From: Rhizobium album
GTDB lineage: Bacteria; Pseudomonadota; Alphaproteobacteria; Rhizobiales; Rhizobiaceae
DNA length: 44,450 bases
Direction of reading: 5' to 3'
Assembly: GCF_003122325.1 (NCBI RefSeq)
Contig: NZ_QFBC01000028.1
Coordinates: 1 to 44,450, forward strand
Of this stretch, positions 14,721 through 23,453 are shown piece by piece (within the stretch, counting starts at the first letter, position 1; the number at the start of each line of letters is the position of its first letter). The notes below the pieces were generated by a model. The model was given only the letters and a program-made list of their open reading frames with translations. It had not been told where the DNA came from and did no database searches. The position numbers were made by a program, and so were the translations under genes.

Positions 14721-16844
14721 TCAGCTTGGCCAGTACCAAAGCCCGATATTGTTGACATGCCCGTCTTCAATGAGTTGCTTAGGTGCCCGCTGGAACTGTT
14801 TGCGAGCGGTTTCTGCCGCCCCAGCAGACGTCATGTCGCGGCTGGCGTAGAACTCCATTCGCCAGGCCTGCTCGTCCACAACGAGGACGTCTTCGGGGTA
14901 TTGTCGGCCATCAGGCTCAATGCCGTTCTTGGCCACGGCTCGCCTCAGGGCATTGAGTACGTCGCCTTTAGGGCCTTTCAGCGTTCCGCTGGAAGGCGGC
15001 TTTTCTGCTTCTGCGACCACGACGACTGGCGCAGTTGTTGGTTCTCCATCCTCGTTCACGCCAATCTCAACAGGCTTCATCATGAACGCCAGGACGTCGC
15101 CATCCTCGCCGTCGTTGGTGCCATCGCAAACCAGTTTGTGGACGTTGCCATCCTTCTTTACCATGAAGCTCGCGTCGACTGCACCGTCCAGGTCGATAGC
15201 GCCCTTCCCCCGTTCGCCGCTCCAGGCGCTGTGATGGATTGCTGTTACATGGGCTTTGGTTTCAGTCAGGATGTGGTCGCAGGACCGGACGAACTTGACC
15301 ATGTCCTTAGAAGCGTTCTGGTCGCCGGCGCCAAACACGCGCGTAAGGGTGTCGATAATCACCCAGACGCATTTGTGACCTGTAATCGTTTCCGCGTCCC
15401 GGATGATTTTTACGATCTCCTCCGCATCCTTGAGGTCACGGGTGAAATCGAGCATGCCACCGACAACGAGCAGCGGAACGTCTTGAACGCCGTGGTGCTT
15501 TCGGAACGCCATCATGCGCCGCTCAGTGAGTTTCTTGCGCTCCGCAGCCACATAGATGACCAAGCCCTGCTGGACGCGCAGGCCGTGCCAATCCATCCCG
15601 GCCGCGATATGGCAGGCTAGATCCGTCGTCACGACACTCTTCCCCGTGCCCGGCAGCCCTGAAATCGTCGTGAACTCCCCGACGCCGAGCCATCCTTTCA
15701 GAATGGTCTCCTTCGGCTTGCCCTCAACGATTTCGTCGAACCAGGTGAGTTCGAACCGCTCCCGCTTCTTTGGCGCGGGCTCTTGCTGCGTGCTTTCGAT
15801 AATCTCTGGGCCGGCGCGCTCCTTCTTCGTCAGGTTCCGCTCGACCATGGCGGCAAGGGCGCCGGGATCCGATCCGGCAACATTGTCATTGTCGCCCTGC
15901 GGGATTTGCCGCGGTGAATTAGCGGTTTTGTCCAAGCCTCGTTTTATCTTGTCCCAGCATTTGCGCTCGCCGTCGGTGGCGATGAGACCATTTGACCGAG
16001 CCGCGTCAATCAGGCCTTGTTCGGCGTCACTTCGGGAGATATGCCCGCCCGCGACGAACTCCCCGATGTTGCAGGCGCTTGCGAACAGCTGCTGGCCTCG
16101 CTGCCCTTTCGGAGCGGAAGCAAGGTTCTCAAGTTCCATCTCGAACGAGCGGCTTGCATATCGTGCTGCGGACGCGTCCTCCGGCTGATAGCGATACTCG
16201 CGAGCCTGGCGCTCAACTGGCTGGGGAGCTTTGGCTATCACCAAATCCAACAACCAATCGGGGGCATCCGCAATGTCTGGAATGCCATCGGCCTCGTGGT
16301 CGAGCCATTGATACCGCCGGCCGTCCGCCATCACCGAGCCGGGGGCCACGATGTACCCACCCTCGCCCCTGGTATCAACGCCTGATGCGATTGCGGCACG
16401 GTTGCGAACGCCGTCGACATGGCGAAAGAATATGTGCGTTCCGCCATTGGCAGTGCTGGCTCGAGCCGTCGGCGGGAGAGCTCCGTGCTTCGCTTCCATA
16501 TCGGCGAGCCACTTGTGCCCGTCGCGATCGCCGTGTCTGTCGAGGTCAAGCACCCATGCCCCGAGCTTCTCGCCTGTTGGCACGCCGATAACGCCGGTCG
16601 GATACTTCTCGCCAAACCAGATATTGACGATACGGGCTGATGTCGTGGCGCCTTTCAAGCCATTGCTGGTATACGGCGCCTTTTCCGAATACTCGATCCA
16701 TTCGCCAGTGCTCTGGTCCTCACCCCACTGCTTCGATTCACGACACGGGAAAACCGAAATGCCCGCGGCGATATACGCGCGGGCAACATCAATGGGAGCC
16801 TTGTCGTCCGCACTTAGCGGCTGCTTTGCCCATGGCTTAGACAT
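14721..16844 (-). CDS. Primase-polymerase / RepA-type ATPase (replication initiator)
   Basis: A 707-residue two-domain protein. Residues 15-200 form a bifunctional primase-polymerase domain: catalytic acids in WVLDLDRHGDRDG (near 100), GGTHIFFRH (near 135), and SGVDTRGEGGYIVAPGS (near 155-170). Residues 365-600 form a RecA-fold helicase of the RepA/AAA_25 type, with Walker A GLPGTGKS at 396-403 and Walker B VWVIIDTL near 490. The C-terminus may be a small winged-helix region. The iterons lie just past its stop, so it probably binds, opens and primes the origin. The ATG follows GGGAGTG. Confidence 0.88.
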   Translation of the reverse strand: MSKPWAKQPLSADDKAPIDVARAYIAAGISVFPCRESKQWGEDQSTGEWIEYSEKAPYTSNGLKGATTSARIVNIWFGEKYPTGVIGVPTGEKLGAWVLDLDRHGDRDGHKWLADMEAKHGALPPTARASTANGGTHIFFRHVDGVRNRAAIASGVDTRGEGGYIVAPGSVMADGRRYQWLDHEADGIPDIADAPDWLLDLVIAKAPQPVERQAREYRYQPEDASAARYASRSFEMELENLASAPKGQRGQQLFASACNIGEFVAGGHISRSDAEQGLIDAARSNGLIATDGERKCWDKIKRGLDKTANSPRQIPQGDNDNVAGSDPGALAAMVERNLTKKERAGPEIIESTQQEPAPKKRERFELTWFDEIVEGKPKETILKGWLGVGEFTTISGLPGTGKSVVTTDLACHIAAGMDWHGLRVQQGLVIYVAAERKKLTERRMMAFRKHHGVQDVPLLVVGGMLDFTRDLKDAEEIVKIIRDAETITGHKCVWVIIDTLTRVFGAGDQNASKDMVKFVRSCDHILTETKAHVTAIHHSAWSGERGKGAIDLDGAVDASFMVKKDGNVHKLVCDGTNDGEDGDVLAFMMKPVEIGVNEDGEPTTAPVVVVAEAEKPPSSGTLKGPKGDVLNALRRAVAKNGIEPDGRQYPEDVLVVDEQAWRMEFYASRDMTSAGAAETARKQFQRAPKQLIEDGHVNNIGLWYWPS

Positions 16845-16885
16845 TAGGATGCACTCCCTTGCCCAAAGAATAGGTCCACGCCACG

Positions 16886-16914
16886 TTGGCGCGTCTGGGC
16901 GGTTGTGTTATGAT
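16886..16914 (+). promoter_or_regulatory. Sigma70-type promoter for the plus-strand small gene
   Basis: TTGGCG at 16886-16891 and TATGAT at 16909-16914 are separated by exactly 17 bases, matching the -35/-10 layout (four and five of six consensus bases). It points rightward, toward the 62-residue gene at 16942, with a leader of about 20 bases. It is the only clear plus-strand gene promoter within the long leftward block. Confidence 0.6.
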
Positions 16915-16941
16915 CAAGCATGAAACCTCCGAGGTATCGGC

Positions 16942-17130
16942 ATGCAGAGAAATCGATATGACATGCGCCAGGAGGAAGACGAGTCGTGGACCGTCTTCGA
17001 TATATTCACTGGCTTGCCGGTTTCTGTAAACGGCGTCCCTCAGGACGGCTTGGAGATGGAGCAGGCCGACGACTTGGTCGACCTGCTGAATTACCTGTAC
17101 GTCACGCGGCGAGACGGGGTGACGCATTGA
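16942..17130 (+). CDS. Small acidic conserved protein on the opposite strand
   Basis: A 62-residue acidic protein (many Asp/Glu) with the look of a conserved rhizobial small protein: SWTVFDIFTGLPVSVNGVP followed by GLEMEQADDLVDLLNYL. GAGG lies seven bases before the ATG and a sigma70-like promoter precedes it. It runs against all neighbours and its last 29 bases overlap the methyltransferase 3' end. Function unknown. The convergent, self-promoted layout is that of a moron expressed from a prophage. Confidence 0.65.
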   Translation: MQRNRYDMRQEEDESWTVFDIFTGLPVSVNGVPQDGLEMEQADDLVDLLNYLYVTRRDGVTH

Positions 17131-19639
17131 GGTTGTCGTTTGCAGGCATCGAGGCTTGTATGCGCATCCCTAACCATTGAAATTTAGGGACAGCCCAAGA
17201 GTTACCTAAGCTTTTATATCTCGGTCCATCCGCAGCCATGAGCCACCAGCCGCCATTCAAGTCTTTCTCCCACATGTCGGCTGGTCGGTTCTTGGTTATC
17301 TTCTGCGTGGCATAGTGCTTGATGGGTATCCTCGTATAATTATCCTCAAAACCCTGAAGGCGTTCGCATTCCATTGGCGTGAGGCGGCGGACGGCGGATG
17401 ATACCTGCACTGCGTGGCTGTGCGACTTGGACAGCGTAAATGATGGATCGCCGTCATCACCTATCCCCAGGCCGGTTCGCTCACCAAGAGATTGGTGGCG
17501 CAGCCCGACTTGGGTGTTGATCGGGCGTACTTCGCAGATAGCCGGCATCACACCAGCATTCGCGTGGCTGCCCGTGAAGCCACCGGCCCGCAAGGTGGGC
17601 GACAGGTCGAATTGCGCATCGCCGCCGTAGTCCTTGGCGGTGAAGCACACCACAGCGTCGGGGCCACGATCCACGCAAGGCGAGCCATCGTGGCGAGCAG
17701 ATAGCGTGCGCGCCACGTCGCTGCCGTCTAGTGTCTGCACAGCCACCATCGTGGTGGTCTCATAGTCCTGCGAGGAACCCTCGCGCGTTGCGTCGCAACG
17801 CGCGATCTCAGGTGCGTATGCAACGACGGCTTCCGTATCGAGACGGTGCGAAGCATTGCTCCTTGCGCGCAGACAAGGAGCAATGCTCGCTGAAGGCGTC
17901 AATTCACCGCAGCTTCCAAGGCCGCCCGTAGCAAAACCGGCAACGTCTTTCCCCGCTTCTCCGCGCGTCGGAGGATGCCTGCACACGCTTTCGGGCTCAA
18001 AAAGAACCGCTGCGGGATCGGCCCCGTTTCCAAAATCTGCGACAACGAGCACACGGCGGCGTCGTTGGGCGACTCCAAAAAATTGGGCATCCTTGACAGC
18101 CCACGCCGCCCGTCCTTTTGGTCCAGAGACCATACCATGACGGGGCCACTTTCCTCTTGCCGGCGGATCGATGGGGGCATCAGCGCCCACAAGTCCGGCG
18201 AGGAAGCATCCGAAGGCGTTGTCTTTTGTGCTGAGAACGCCGACGACATTTTCCCAGACGGCATTCCGAAGTCCATTGCGATCTGCAAGCTCATGCGCAA
18301 GCCTCACGAATTCGAGTGACAGATTGCCGCGCGCGTCGGCAAGTGATTGGCGAAGGCCGGCCACGCTGAATGCCTGGCAGTTATGTACGACTGCGCTCTG
18401 CACGACATACGAATGATCTTCATCGACCTCGATGTTGAATACCGTCTCCTCGCCCACGGGGGTGAAGCCGGAGACCGTCCTGAGCATCATGCCGTGCCGA
18501 ACGCGAGACTTCCGTGACATGGGTTGCGGGTATGCCCGAACCTGATAATAGTCGCGCTGGTTGCACGTCCTACCTTCGATCACGCAAGTGTCTGGCGTCT
18601 CGACGAGGGCGACAGACGAGACGTAGCCTTCGGCGGCCATGAGGTCGGAAATGCCGTAGGCGACGGGACGGCTGGTTGTGCTGATGCTGACCTTTCCGTC
18701 GTTTGTAACCGAGCCATCTGTGTCGAGGAATCCGCGAAGAAATTCGCCGCGGAAGCTGTGCCCCATAACCCACGACGGCACGGTCTTCATGTGTGAGTAG
18801 TGCGCGAATTCGGCCTCCAGCCAATCAGCGAAGGCCGTATCATGGATGGAGACACGCACGGTTGTTCGCTCATGGCTGACTGTGTGGACCGCATTGCCAA
18901 TGGCGGCCTTCAACTTCACGTATTTCCCGGGGTTGATGCCAAGCACGACGGACTTCTTGGCCTTGCCATCATGCCTACGTATCCATCCGTCACCGAGATA
19001 CATGCCAGCGATGTACATAGCCGTCTTTACGTCGAACTTGGCGGATTCCGGCGCACGGTTGTCGTTGTCATGACTCAACAACTGGCACCACTGGCGACCA
19101 GGCATATCCTTCGCCGCGACCCACTCAGGGTGGCCGCAATGCTCCACTTTGGTGTACAGATTGTCGCGCCTGGTGTTCTGATTGCGCCACTCGACCGACA
19201 GGAACGGATGGTCTGCTGTGCAAGTGATTGGTTCGCACATGCCAACGCCGGTCAGGACGCCAACTTCCTTCCGCTCATTGCCGATACGAACGACCGTGCG
19301 AAGTCTTCCCTTGTGGGTGACGACTTCGTCGCCGACTCTGATTTCCTCGATGGGCACATACCCCTTCGCAGACAGCACCATGTGACCCGCCGTGAAGCAC
19401 GGCGTGCCTCCCGCAAGAATGTCCACGCGGCCGAGCGTCGTTGTGTCGATCTTAGTGAAGTCTCCAAGGTTCGGCACGTCTGGATAGTGATGCGCCAGGA
19501 CGGCAGACGGAAACTTCTCGATTTCCGAGTAGGCCACAGCCTTCCAGCCAAGCGGATGCCAGGCGACAGAGGCTGCTTCTATTCCGCTGCACACGCTCAA
19601 GAAGCGCAGGCCGGTGTTGTTATCATTATCGTGTTTCAT
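17102..19639 (-). CDS. DNA cytosine-5 methyltransferase interrupted by an intein
   Basis: An 845-residue precursor; removing the 340-residue intein gives a 505-residue Dcm-type enzyme that methylates cytosine at C5. Motif I is LSVCSGIEAASVAWHPLGW, motif IV is GGTP|CQAFS (split by the intein), motif VI is VWENVVG, motif VIII is FFGVAQRRRRV, and motifs IX-X are RRLTPMECERLQGF and KSLGNSWAVP. A long target-recognition region lies between VIII and IX. The ATG at 19639 has GGGGG five bases upstream; an in-frame TTG at 19654 is rejected. No partner restriction enzyme is nearby, so this is an orphan methylase, perhaps for self-protection. NDN peptides occur at both ends and inside the intein. Confidence 0.93.
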   Translation of the reverse strand: MKHDNDNNTGLRFLSVCSGIEAASVAWHPLGWKAVAYSEIEKFPSAVLAHHYPDVPNLGDFTKIDTTTLGRVDILAGGTPCFTAGHMVLSAKGYVPIEEIRVGDEVVTHKGRLRTVVRIGNERKEVGVLTGVGMCEPITCTADHPFLSVEWRNQNTRRDNLYTKVEHCGHPEWVAAKDMPGRQWCQLLSHDNDNRAPESAKFDVKTAMYIAGMYLGDGWIRRHDGKAKKSVVLGINPGKYVKLKAAIGNAVHTVSHERTTVRVSIHDTAFADWLEAEFAHYSHMKTVPSWVMGHSFRGEFLRGFLDTDGSVTNDGKVSISTTSRPVAYGISDLMAAEGYVSSVALVETPDTCVIEGRTCNQRDYYQVRAYPQPMSRKSRVRHGMMLRTVSGFTPVGEETVFNIEVDEDHSYVVQSAVVHNCQAFSVAGLRQSLADARGNLSLEFVRLAHELADRNGLRNAVWENVVGVLSTKDNAFGCFLAGLVGADAPIDPPARGKWPRHGMVSGPKGRAAWAVKDAQFFGVAQRRRRVLVVADFGNGADPAAVLFEPESVCRHPPTRGEAGKDVAGFATGGLGSCGELTPSASIAPCLRARSNASHRLDTEAVVAYAPEIARCDATREGSSQDYETTTMVAVQTLDGSDVARTLSARHDGSPCVDRGPDAVVCFTAKDYGGDAQFDLSPTLRAGGFTGSHANAGVMPAICEVRPINTQVGLRHQSLGERTGLGIGDDGDPSFTLSKSHSHAVQVSSAVRRLTPMECERLQGFEDNYTRIPIKHYATQKITKNRPADMWEKDLNGGWWLMAADGPRYKSLGNSWAVPKFQWLGMRIQASMPANDNLNASPRLAA
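18380..19399 (-). mobile_element. LAGLIDADG intein inside the methyltransferase
   Basis: A 340-residue intein. Block A begins at Cys1 (CFTAGHMVLSAKGYVPIEEI), followed by VGDEVVTHKGR. Block B is TCTADHPF with the conserved His. The LAGLIDADG endonuclease motifs are IAGMYLGDGWI near residue 130 and LRGFLDTDGSV near 221. Blocks F/G are VFNIEVDEDHSYVV and VVHN, followed by Cys+1. Splicing residues (Cys1, block B His, penultimate His, final Asn, Cys+1) are all present, so it should splice. It sits between Pro and the catalytic Cys of the ProCysGln motif. Both endonuclease acidic residues are kept, suggesting active homing. Confidence 0.95.
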
Positions 19640-19650
19640 TGTTCCCCCAA

Positions 19651-20034
19651 TCAAAACGGCGCCTCCCGCAATGCGGCCCTTAGCCGGTCAGCACATCCAA
19701 GCCACGCCGCCTTCACCAACATTCGCGCATCTAGCTCGTCCAGAAGCGCCAAGTCCGAAATTCCGCGTTCGGTGAGCCATTCGCCGACCGCCTCGACGCC
19801 GCCGTCCAGCGCCTGCAGTTCGAACGGATCCAGCCGCCGCATCTTGGCCAGGTCCTCGATGATGAGGACGCATTCGCCGCAGAGGTAGCCTGGGTCGTCC
19901 TTCTGCTTTGTTAGGCCTACGCCCGTTCCGATGGCCCGCCTGGCACAGCAGCGGCAAACCGTCGGCGCGCCCTGGGCGTCAGCTGTGGGCGTGAACGGGA
20001 TGGCGGGCTTTTTTAGGTTTGGGATGACGGTCAT
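19651..20034 (-). CDS. Cysteine-cluster protein, possibly DUF6511
   Basis: A 127-residue protein with CRCC and CGEC cysteine pairs (residues 28-31 and 52-55), likely one zinc site. Behind it is a helical domain ending DELDARMLVKAAWLGCADRL. The C-terminal pattern recalls the phage DUF6511 family; that name is from memory and tentative. It starts by ATGA overlap with the upstream methyltransferase stop and lies 12 bases before the intein-bearing methylase, so all three are one transcription unit. Confidence 0.6.
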   Translation of the reverse strand: MTVIPNLKKPAIPFTPTADAQGAPTVCRCCARRAIGTGVGLTKQKDDPGYLCGECVLIIEDLAKMRRLDPFELQALDGGVEAVGEWLTERGISDLALLDELDARMLVKAAWLGCADRLRAALREAPF

Positions 20035-21101
20035 GCGGCTTCCCTGGCCGGATGGTTGTCGTTGGCGGCCGAAAACAAATCTGCGACCGGCTGACCTTTA
20101 GTGCCCAGAGAAGCAATGTTTTTGGCCGCCTGTCGGAAGTATGATGGCTTAAGTTCGAAACCGACGCCCTTACGGCCCATCTCGACAGCTGAATAGACCT
20201 CACTGCCAATCCCAAGGAACGGCGTCAGTACCGTCTCGCCGTGCATGCTCCATAAGTCGATGCACCGCTCAATGACATCGAGCTGCAGCGGCGAGATATG
20301 TTGTTCGTCCTGCTCGTCACGCGCTGATCGATATTGCAGGGTGCGGGTCTGGCGAACATCGCTCCATACAGGAGAGGCGTAGCGTTGCCAGACAAGGATG
20401 GACTTCCACTGCTCAAACGGCCACGGCTGCTTGCCCTGCGCCAACGTCTCGGCGGCATGACGGTCATAAGCCTCGCGGCTGATATCCAGTCCGCCATCTT
20501 CGCCAGGCTGCGCACCGATCCACTGCGACAACGGACCATGGATCGCGCACTCGTTCTCGCCCGGCTTGCGGAACGACACGATGTAGTCGGCAAGCCCCTG
20601 CCCGCTGATGCTGCTGTCCTTCGCCAACTGCTTATGCAGTAGCCGGATAGACTTCGTGCGCTGCTGTGCAACGACGGGGTCTTTCCAGATGCAAACCTCG
20701 GAATGGAAGAGCCAGCCTGCATCCTCGTAGGCGCGAATAATCTCACCGCGGAAGTCTCGCATGCCGATGAAGCCATTCCGTCTCTTGCTCGTCGGCAACT
20801 GCATGCAGTGCACGCTGTGGATGCGGCCCGGCTTGGTGACGCGCAGCAGCTCTTGGATTAGGAATGCGTAGTGCTCCCAGAACGCGCCGCCCTCGTTGTT
20901 GCTGATATCCCGGTCGAAGCTAGAAAACTTGTACAGCCCCTCGAAAGGAGGGGAATGGATACCGAAGTCCACGCTGTCGCCGGGAATGGCGCGGATCAGT
21001 TCGCACGAATCTCCTTCGTATATGGCGTAGTTGTCGGTAATAACCTGGTTCACGGCGTTGATGCCTGCGGTCACGGTCGGCGTCGTATGGGTGTTGGTCA
21101 T
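20031..21101 (-). CDS. DNA methyltransferase, N6-adenine/N4-cytosine type
   Basis: A 356-residue amino-methyltransferase of the N6/N4 class. The catalytic motif IV is HSPPFEGLY near residue 50, the SAM-binding motif I follows later (VLTPFLGIGSEVYSAVEMGR), and FELKPSYFRQAAKNI is motif X-like, giving the beta-class order (IV before I). The ATG at 21101 follows the recurrent GAGGAGACACC leader. It ends in an NDN tail (SAANDNHPAREAA). Immediately upstream is a SNF2-type helicase. Together they look like an epigenetic or anti-restriction module. Confidence 0.88.
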   Translation of the reverse strand: MTNTHTTPTVTAGINAVNQVITDNYAIYEGDSCELIRAIPGDSVDFGIHSPPFEGLYKFSSFDRDISNNEGGAFWEHYAFLIQELLRVTKPGRIHSVHCMQLPTSKRRNGFIGMRDFRGEIIRAYEDAGWLFHSEVCIWKDPVVAQQRTKSIRLLHKQLAKDSSISGQGLADYIVSFRKPGENECAIHGPLSQWIGAQPGEDGGLDISREAYDRHAAETLAQGKQPWPFEQWKSILVWQRYASPVWSDVRQTRTLQYRSARDEQDEQHISPLQLDVIERCIDLWSMHGETVLTPFLGIGSEVYSAVEMGRKGVGFELKPSYFRQAAKNIASLGTKGQPVADLFSAANDNHPAREAA

Positions 21102-21121
21102 GGTGTCTCCTCGTGGTAGCG

Positions 21122-22525
21122 CTAGGCGGTGAGCCAAGTCGGAATTTGCATCGGGATTTTCGGGTCGTAGCTGGCCTTCTCGCGAGCTTGCGCATTGATT
21201 GCCTGCTTCGTGATGTTGGCGGTGTGGAGCACCATGGCCGCAGCCATGCGGTCGGCGTCCGCCTCCTTGCGCTTAAGGTTCGCGACCACAGCGCCTTCCG
21301 TCTCGGCGGCAATGAAGTGTGCCGTCACCTCGTTCTGCTGCCCAAACCGCCAGAACCTGCGGATGGCCTGATAGACCTGCTCGAAGCTGTCATTGAGACC
21401 GACAAAGCCGGTATCCGCACAATGCTGCCAGTTCATGCCAAATCCGCAAATCGACGCCTTGCTGACCAGCACGCGGATACGGCCTTCGCTGAAATCGATC
21501 AGCTTCCGCTCTTTCGCGTCTTCGCTATCTGAACCACGAACCTCAACGGCACCCGGAATTGCCTTGGCAAGCGCTTCGCTTTCGGAATTTAGATTGCACC
21601 ACCAGACGAATGGGCGATCAGTCGGCGTCAATGACGCCGCTGCGGCCACGCGATCCGCTACGCTGTCCCGACGAGCCTTGATGCGATCTTGCAGTGTGGA
21701 CGCACGGCCGCCGGCTAGATCATCTGCCGAGTTGTCCACGGCCACCGTGTGATGGATCTGGTGCAGCGTCGGCAGCGAATATGCGCCATCGTCATATCCG
21801 AGGTCGGAAGGCTTGCGCAGCATGACAGCCCATGAGGCCATCCAGCGCCAGAAGTCGCTCTCGGCATGCCCTTTCAGCCGCCACTTTTGTGTTTCTCCAC
21901 CATCGTGGGTGAAGAACGTCGCGAGCATATCTGAATAGGACATGATGCCGAGAAATTCAGCGTGGTTGCCGAGTTCCATGAAATCGTTCGGGGCCGGCGT
22001 CGCGGTCGCCGCCAGCCGGAACGGAATGCCATGACAGGCTTCCACCAGTTCGTTGCGGTAATGTCCCGTCTCTGATTTGAGAATGCTGCTTTCATCGAGG
22101 ATGACGCCAGCAAACTCGGCGAGGTCGAAATGCTCGATCTTTTGGTAGTTGGTGACGTTGATGCCTGGACCGCATTCCGCCTGCGAGCGAACGTGCCGCG
22201 CCGGAATGCCGAACTTCTCTGCTTCTCGGACCATCTGAGCCGCGACAGCAAGCGGCGCGAAATGCAGCACGTCGCCGTGCGTGGCCGTATGCACGGCCTG
22301 CCCCCAGGAAAGTTCCATTAGGCTCTTGCCAAGGCCAGTGCCAGCAAACAAGGCAGCACGGCCGCGTTTGAGCGCCCACGTCACGATATCGCGCTGGAAC
22401 GGGAATAGCGCCCCGGGGAGCGACGGAATGTCATGCATGCCAGTTGGTGGGTCAAGGATCGCCTTCCGCGCCAGAAACGCAGCGTAGGCGTCCGTCTGCG
22501 CTGTCTGCGCGACGATCGGGTTCAT
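21122..22525 (-). CDS. SNF2-type DEAD/DEAH-box helicase
   Basis: A 467-residue superfamily 2 helicase/translocase of the short phage SNF2 type. Motif I is FAGTGLGKSLMEL near residue 62, motif II is GVILDESSIL, and motif III is LAATATPAPND. The C-terminal lobe has VLVSKASICGFGMNWQHC and motif VI QAIRRFWRFGQQNEV. The leader carries the recurrent GAGGAGACTTC element. It is adjacent to the amino-methyltransferase, a pairing common in phages. Likely roles are DNA remodelling in recombination or replication. Confidence 0.88.
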   Translation of the reverse strand: MNPIVAQTAQTDAYAAFLARKAILDPPTGMHDIPSLPGALFPFQRDIVTWALKRGRAALFAGTGLGKSLMELSWGQAVHTATHGDVLHFAPLAVAAQMVREAEKFGIPARHVRSQAECGPGINVTNYQKIEHFDLAEFAGVILDESSILKSETGHYRNELVEACHGIPFRLAATATPAPNDFMELGNHAEFLGIMSYSDMLATFFTHDGGETQKWRLKGHAESDFWRWMASWAVMLRKPSDLGYDDGAYSLPTLHQIHHTVAVDNSADDLAGGRASTLQDRIKARRDSVADRVAAAASLTPTDRPFVWWCNLNSESEALAKAIPGAVEVRGSDSEDAKERKLIDFSEGRIRVLVSKASICGFGMNWQHCADTGFVGLNDSFEQVYQAIRRFWRFGQQNEVTAHFIAAETEGAVVANLKRKEADADRMAAAMVLHTANITKQAINAQAREKASYDPKIPMQIPTWLTA

Positions 22526-22564
22526 GAAGTCTCCTCTTAGTGGTGTCAGCGCGGTGGTGGCGCG

Positions 22565-22780
22565 CTATTGTGCGATAGCCGCCCGCAGCAACTGCGAAGC
22601 CGCCAGCCGCAGTCCAGCAGCACTTGCGCGATGATGCACGGCGGCCTGTGCGGCACGATTGCGGATTTCGACCGCGATCCGCGGCTCATCGTTAGCAATC
22701 TCGTCGCAGGATGCGGCCTGCTTGTCGTGCCATTGGGCGGTCAGGTAGTAGGCGGTGGCGAGTTGGGACGGGGTGGTCAT
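22565..22780 (-). CDS. Small helical hypothetical protein
   Basis: A 71-residue Ala-rich helical protein (QLATAYYLTAQWHDKQAAS near the N-terminus). It overlaps the stop of the preceding gene, as do nearly all genes in the 22.5-26 kb run, so it is part of one tightly coupled operon. No motif or family is recognised. Confidence 0.6.
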   Translation of the reverse strand: MTTPSQLATAYYLTAQWHDKQAASCDEIANDEPRIAVEIRNRAAQAAVHHRASAAGLRLAASQLLRAAIAQ

Positions 22781-23127
22781 GATGCCACCAGATTGCGCAG
22801 CTTACCGACCGCTTCTGTCTGGTTGCTCACGCCGAGAATTTTCCACAATTCGGCGAGTGCACATGACGTCGATTGGGCCGCAATGCTGTCCGACGTGTAG
22901 CCCTTCGCCCAGATCGGCCGAAGCAAGTCAGCAGCCGCCACGCGGGCTTCAGCGAGATTGAGTTCATCGGCCAGCATTCTGATCGCCTGAGCCGCAGAAC
23001 AAGGCCCGTAGCCCGCCTCGTTGGCGGCTTCTATAGCCTCTTCGTACCACGCCTTGTAATCATCCCCGCCCCTTTGTTGCTCGGCAACAATCGGGCGGTC
23101 CGAAGTTTCGATGCAATCTTTGGTCAC
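22777..23127 (-). CDS. Hypothetical phage protein
   Basis: A 116-residue protein starting at GTG 23127, which overlaps the preceding stop (GTGA). The central part is helical (DYKAWYEEAIEAANEAGYG, then AIRMLADELNLAEARVAAA). No catalytic or metal-binding motif is visible. It is probably genuine, given the coupling on both sides. Confidence 0.6.
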   Translation of the reverse strand: MTKDCIETSDRPIVAEQQRGGDDYKAWYEEAIEAANEAGYGPCSAAQAIRMLADELNLAEARVAAADLLRPIWAKGYTSDSIAAQSTSCALAELWKILGVSNQTEAVGKLRNLVAS

Positions 23128-23453
23128 TGGCGCACAACCTCCATCCGATAATCAACGTAGAAATCGACCTGACCGAACCACAGGTCACAGGACGGCGAAT
23201 AGCCGTCCTCGTCTATGTCGTCTGGCCGTTCAATCCGGTTGTGCTCGACCACCCACGCCACCAACTTGCCCTCGCCCGGTTCTTCCGGGTCGTCGGATTC
23301 ATAGACCCTGATGTCTTCAACATACTCAGGCCATTCCGGGTCGCACTGATCGCGGTAGGCGTTTATGAGGCTGGTTGCGGATGCGAGGGCCGCGTCCAAC
23401 GAAGGCTGCGGCGTGTATTCGCAGAAGCCAGGGTCGAAGAGGTAGAGCGTCAT
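23124..23453 (-). CDS. Hypothetical phage protein
   Basis: A 109-residue acidic protein beginning MTLYLFDPGFCEYTPQPSLD, with a mid segment ESDDPEEPGEGKLVAWVV and the end VDFYVDYRMEVVRQ. The ATG at 23453 overlaps the previous stop (ATGA) and has CAGGG seven bases upstream; an ATG six bases earlier is too close to that site. The beta-strand pattern suggests a compact fold. Function unknown. Confidence 0.6.
   Translation of the reverse strand: MTLYLFDPGFCEYTPQPSLDAALASATSLINAYRDQCDPEWPEYVEDIRVYESDDPEEPGEGKLVAWVVEHNRIERPDDIDEDGYSPSCDLWFGQVDFYVDYRMEVVRQ

Noticed and set aside
14474-14770. Minus-strand 98-residue frame across the iterons
   Set aside because: Its composition comes from the GGGACAA repeats (runs such as RFVPLVPLCPG); it overlaps the primase 3' end and has no ribosome site.
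14706-15620. Plus-strand 304-residue frame over the primase gene
   Set aside because: Shadow of the primase-helicase frame; no recognisable domain.
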